Under the pieces are notes generated by a model. The model worked only from the letters and a program-made list of their open reading frames with translations, had not been told where the DNA came from and did no database searches. From assembly GCA_000437675.1 (NCBI GenBank), contig FR901698.1, forward strand, positions 25,743 to 34,559: 8,817 nt of DNA, read 5' to 3'. Position 1 is the first letter of the stretch. Each line of letters begins with the position of its first letter. A program made the translations under genes and the position numbers. Positions 6,984 through 8,817 of the stretch are shown piece by piece. Source of the DNA: Prevotella sp. CAG:891 (GTDB lineage: Bacteria; Bacteroidota; Bacteroidia; Bacteroidales; Bacteroidaceae).

Positions 6984-7015
6984 CAAAAGTAGTCTTTTTT
7001 TCAGAAGCACACAAC
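6984..7015 (-). promoter_or_regulatory. Promoter of the secreted protein gene
   Basis: On the minus strand GTTG (7015..7012), a 20-nt spacer, then TACTTTTG (6991..6984) fit the Bacteroidetes -33/-7 pattern. The -7 box is an exact TAnnTTTG match; the -33 box matches TTG but not the first T. The 7-T/A tract just upstream of the -7 box adds flexibility. Confidence 0.7.
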
Positions 7016-7389
7016 CATTGAAACTCTTTTAACGCATATTTTAAAAGCATTAAGGTTTCATACTATTTTTTGAAAGGGTAAATTGACAAATATATGTTTT
7101 GTAGCAATCGGTACTTACAGAAAGTAGAAGAAAAGCGTGGTTTAGAACAAAAGTGAAAACATGCTCTTTTTAGTCGTTTTTTCAGTTAGGATTTTGACGG
7201 AAAAACGGTCCATAAATATCTACTTATCAGAATATAGAATTAAACCCTTTCTTTCGTGAATGTATTGCGAATGGTAGAAAAGCCCGATTCTATACTAAAA
7301 GTAATAGATGGCATGAAGTAAATGCCCCATCTTTGGTGGAATACATAAGGATGATTGGGGGCAATTTGGGAACATCTCCGATAAAAACG
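7016..7389. other. A/T-rich stretch with no supported gene
   Basis: This interval lies between the tRNA-Leu terminator and the promoter of the secreted protein gene. It has stop codons in all frames and no convincing protein gene, tRNA or strong hairpin. One isolated -7-like match on the minus strand (TATATTTG, 7094..7087) has no -33 partner at the correct distance. A small RNA cannot be excluded from sequence alone. Confidence 0.6.
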
Positions 7390-7430
7390 AAAAAAAGCTA
7401 AGTAAATGAATAATCAAATACTTAGCTTTT
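7390..7430 (-). terminator. Intrinsic terminator of tRNA-Leu
   Basis: Starting 4 nt past the tRNA end, perfect 12-bp arms AAAAGCTAAGTA (7430..7419) and TACTTAGCTTTT (7404..7393) enclose a 14-nt loop and run into a T7 tract on the minus strand (7396..7390). Confidence 0.88.
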
Positions 7431-7434
7431 AGCG

Positions 7435-7516
7435 TACCCAGAGCCGGGGTCGAACCGGCACGGGTTGCCCCACTGGTGTTTGAGACCAGCGCGTCTACCG
7501 ATTCCGCCATCTGGGC
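7435..7516 (-). tRNA. tRNA-Leu (anticodon CAA)
   Basis: This is an 82-nt class II tRNA. The acceptor stem GCCCAGA/TCTGGGT has a G-U first pair and discriminator A73, the expected base for leucine. The D arm contains GCGGAATCGGTAGACGC, the anticodon stem CTGGT/ACCAG encloses loop CTCAAAC with anticodon CAA (reads UUG), a long variable arm GGG-CAA-CCC follows, and the T arm is GCCGG-TTCGACC-CCGGC. The terminal CCA is not encoded, so it must be added by the CCA-adding enzyme. It has its own promoter and terminator. Confidence 0.97.
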
Positions 7517-7549
7517 TACTTACTGCCTGCTTTTAGGCTTTAAGCGGTG

Positions 7550-7581
7550 CAAAGATACGGCTTTCTGCGATACCATCCAAA
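7550..7581 (-). promoter_or_regulatory. Promoter of tRNA-Leu
   Basis: On the minus strand TTTG (7581..7578), exactly 20 nt, then TATCTTTG (7557..7550) is a full match to the Bacteroidetes housekeeping promoter. Transcription would begin near 7543, about 27 nt ahead of the mature tRNA 5' end. An A/T-only palindromic tract (7594..7609) lies just upstream and could serve as an UP-like element. Confidence 0.85.
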
Positions 7582-7673
7582 TTTTAAGCACTTATTTTTT
7601 TGAAAAAATGCAGATTTTGGGTTTTAGGCTTGATTTTCGTCATTTTGTGCGGTTGGGGGCAGCCGATAGTGCA

Positions 7674-8726
7674 TTAGCGATAGGGGGGGGTAAATCCTGA
7701 GCGTTTGCCTTGCTGCTTCATGCGTTCGGTCAGCACATCGCGCAAGTTGTCCTCAGGGTTCAGTCCCAGTTTTTTGCGGATATGTCCGCGGTGCGCACTG
7801 ATGTTTGTTTGTGTTTTGTTCAGCAGCGTACATATTTCGCTTTGTTTTTTGCCTTGAACAATGAGCATACACACCTCGTGTTCCGAAGGCGTGAGTTCGG
7901 GGAAGGCACTGACCACCCTTTCGCGTTTACAGTTCTCCTTATTCAGGTAGTCCATAACCGCCGTTACGAGTTTACGTTTCACCGCATCGCCCGCCATGTC
8001 GAAGAACACCTCCATATCCCGGGCATTGGGTTTATTCACCATAGAGAGTTCGATGTAAGCCTTTACCTGTTTTTTGTTCAGTCTCAGGGCCATCATCAGG
8101 CTTCGTTCGTCGCTTTTTAGTCCCGAGTTTTCCGATTGCAGTTTTTGATAGTTCCGAATCACCCTTTCGCCCAGGATACACACAATCACCACGATGAACG
8201 TGAACACACCGAGAAAGCACATCAATCCCTCGTCGCGCGTAATGAGGGTACAAATGCCGAAAGTGAGCAAACTGGTAGCAGCAATGATGGTGGGTACCCA
8301 GCGCAGATAGGCCAGCACGGCCAGCATCATGGCAATGGCCGAAAGCATCATATTGGCGGTGATGAGGTTGATATGGAAGGACGAGGGGGAGAAGGCGCAG
8401 ATGAGGTTTTCGACCGAAGTGGCCGTTTGCGTCAGCAGCAGTGCCGATGTCAGTGCCGTGAGTTTCAGGTGTCTGGTCAGGTAAGCAATAAAAAGGAGCA
8501 AGGAAGCTATGGCGCTTACGAGGTTGATGGTGGAGAACACTATGCCCGAAGGGCCGGTCATGTCGCTCAGGGTAAAGAGTATGCTGAGTAGTGAGGTGAA
8601 TGTACCATAAAAGTAGACAGCCTGCCGTTGTTTCCCCTCAAGTGTTATTTCGGTATTGGGCAGTATGGATTCCAGACGGTTCAGTTGTCGTCGCCAAATG
8701 CGATAGAGAGCAGAGAGGGAGTTCAT
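7674..8726 (-). CDS. Membrane-bound LuxR-type transcriptional regulator
   Basis: The N-terminal half has about six hydrophobic segments (residues roughly 36-52, 60-82, 88-103, 120-140, 144-162 and 169-187). A short charged, coiled-coil-prone linker follows (190-226), and the C-terminal half is cytoplasmic. The end carries a GerE/LuxR helix-turn-helix (about 276-333): ELTPSEHEVCMLIVQGKKQSEICTLLNKTQTNISAHRGHIRKKLGL. The recognition region has TNISAHRGHIRKKL in place of the usual TV..H...I..KL, a recognisable variant. There is no receiver domain, kinase or known ligand-binding domain, so it is probably a one-component sensor that acts while tethered to the inner membrane; the signal and targets are unknown. 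I chose ATG at 8726 (350 residues); a GTG lies directly before it at 8729. The last codons cross an 8-G run on the plus strand (7683..7690). It appears to be a single-gene unit; no clear intrinsic terminator follows. Confidence 0.88.
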   Translation of the reverse strand: MNSLSALYRIWRRQLNRLESILPNTEITLEGKQRQAVYFYGTFTSLLSILFTLSDMTGPSGIVFSTINLVSAIASLLLFIAYLTRHLKLTALTSALLLTQTATSVENLICAFSPSSFHINLITANMMLSAIAMMLAVLAYLRWVPTIIAATSLLTFGICTLITRDEGLMCFLGVFTFIVVIVCILGERVIRNYQKLQSENSGLKSDERSLMMALRLNKKQVKAYIELSMVNKPNARDMEVFFDMAGDAVKRKLVTAVMDYLNKENCKRERVVSAFPELTPSEHEVCMLIVQGKKQSEICTLLNKTQTNISAHRGHIRKKLGLNPEDNLRDVLTERMKQQGKRSGFTPPYR

Positions 8727-8745
8727 CACGTTTTTTATTTTATGG

Positions 8746-8777
8746 CAAAGATAGTGAAAGGCGAGCGCAGTGGCAAA
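8746..8777 (-). promoter_or_regulatory. Promoter of the LuxR-type regulator
   Basis: On the minus strand TTTG (8777..8774), 20 nt, then TATCTTTG (8753..8746) is the same full-consensus arrangement, with an identical -7 box, as at tRNA-Leu. The predicted start near 8740 leaves a leader of only about 14 nt before the ATG, which supports the 8726 start over any start further upstream. Confidence 0.82.
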
Positions 8778-8817
8778 TGTTGGGCAAGGGTATAGTATAC
8801 ATGCGATAATTCAATGG

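Noticed and set aside
7295..7510. Minus-strand 71-codon reading frame beginning MAESVDALVSNT
   Set aside because: It is the translation of tRNA-Leu and its flank; this peptide is a well-known false protein derived from tRNA-Leu genes.
7594..7609. Possible terminator of the LuxR-type gene
   Set aside because: The inverted repeat is made only of A/T pairs with a 1-nt centre; it is too weak for an intrinsic terminator and fits an A/T-rich upstream promoter element better.
7531..7631. 10-bp direct repeat TTTTAGGCTT at 7531 and 7622 flanking the tRNA promoter
   Set aside because: It is too short and too A/T-rich to be told from chance; there are no signs of an integration site or mobile element.
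8790..8800. Short palindrome GTATA-G-TATAC upstream of the regulator promoter
   Set aside because: Five-bp A/T-rich arms are common by chance, and the window ends too soon to judge the context.

Overview
The window looks like chromosomal DNA from a member of the Bacteroidales, most likely Prevotella/Alloprevotella-like. The evidence is a 652-residue GyrB of the short form, secreted proteins typical of the phylum, no Shine-Dalgarno sequences ahead of the starts, and promoters matching the Bacteroidetes pattern TTTG-N20-TAnnTTTG. The genus is an inference; the phylum-level call is firm. Every gene I can support is on the minus strand, so transcription runs from high to low coordinates.

In transcription order: (1) 8726..7674, a membrane-anchored LuxR-type regulator with its own promoter. 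(2) 7516..7435, tRNA-Leu(CAA), with its own promoter and an intrinsic terminator. (3) About 640 bp without protein genes, which holds the promoter and a long (~185 nt) leader of the next gene. (4) 6792..3193, a 1199-residue secreted multidomain protein. It has a signal peptide, lectin-like and discoidin-like modules, helical FIVAR-like spacers and a C-terminal sorting-type tail, and it is closed by a very strong terminator. (5) About 545 bp of structured non-coding DNA: three 25-bp tandem repeats, two copies of a 36-bp element that each carry a -7 promoter box, a 14-bp perfect palindrome and a 5'-terminal hairpin. (6) 2647..689, gyrB, followed by a strong hairpin. (7) 554..1, the 5' part of a secreted GH92 exo-alpha-mannosidase that runs off the window.

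The units appear to be transcribed separately, with a terminator after tRNA-Leu, after the big secreted protein and after gyrB. Functionally the window mixes core genes (gyrB, tRNA) with cell-surface and glycan-related genes (the big secreted protein, GH92) and one membrane regulator whose targets cannot be read from the sequence. I see no phage, insertion sequence, CRISPR array, toxin-antitoxin or defence system. The least explained parts are the 1199-residue secreted protein and the repeat-rich control region upstream of gyrB.
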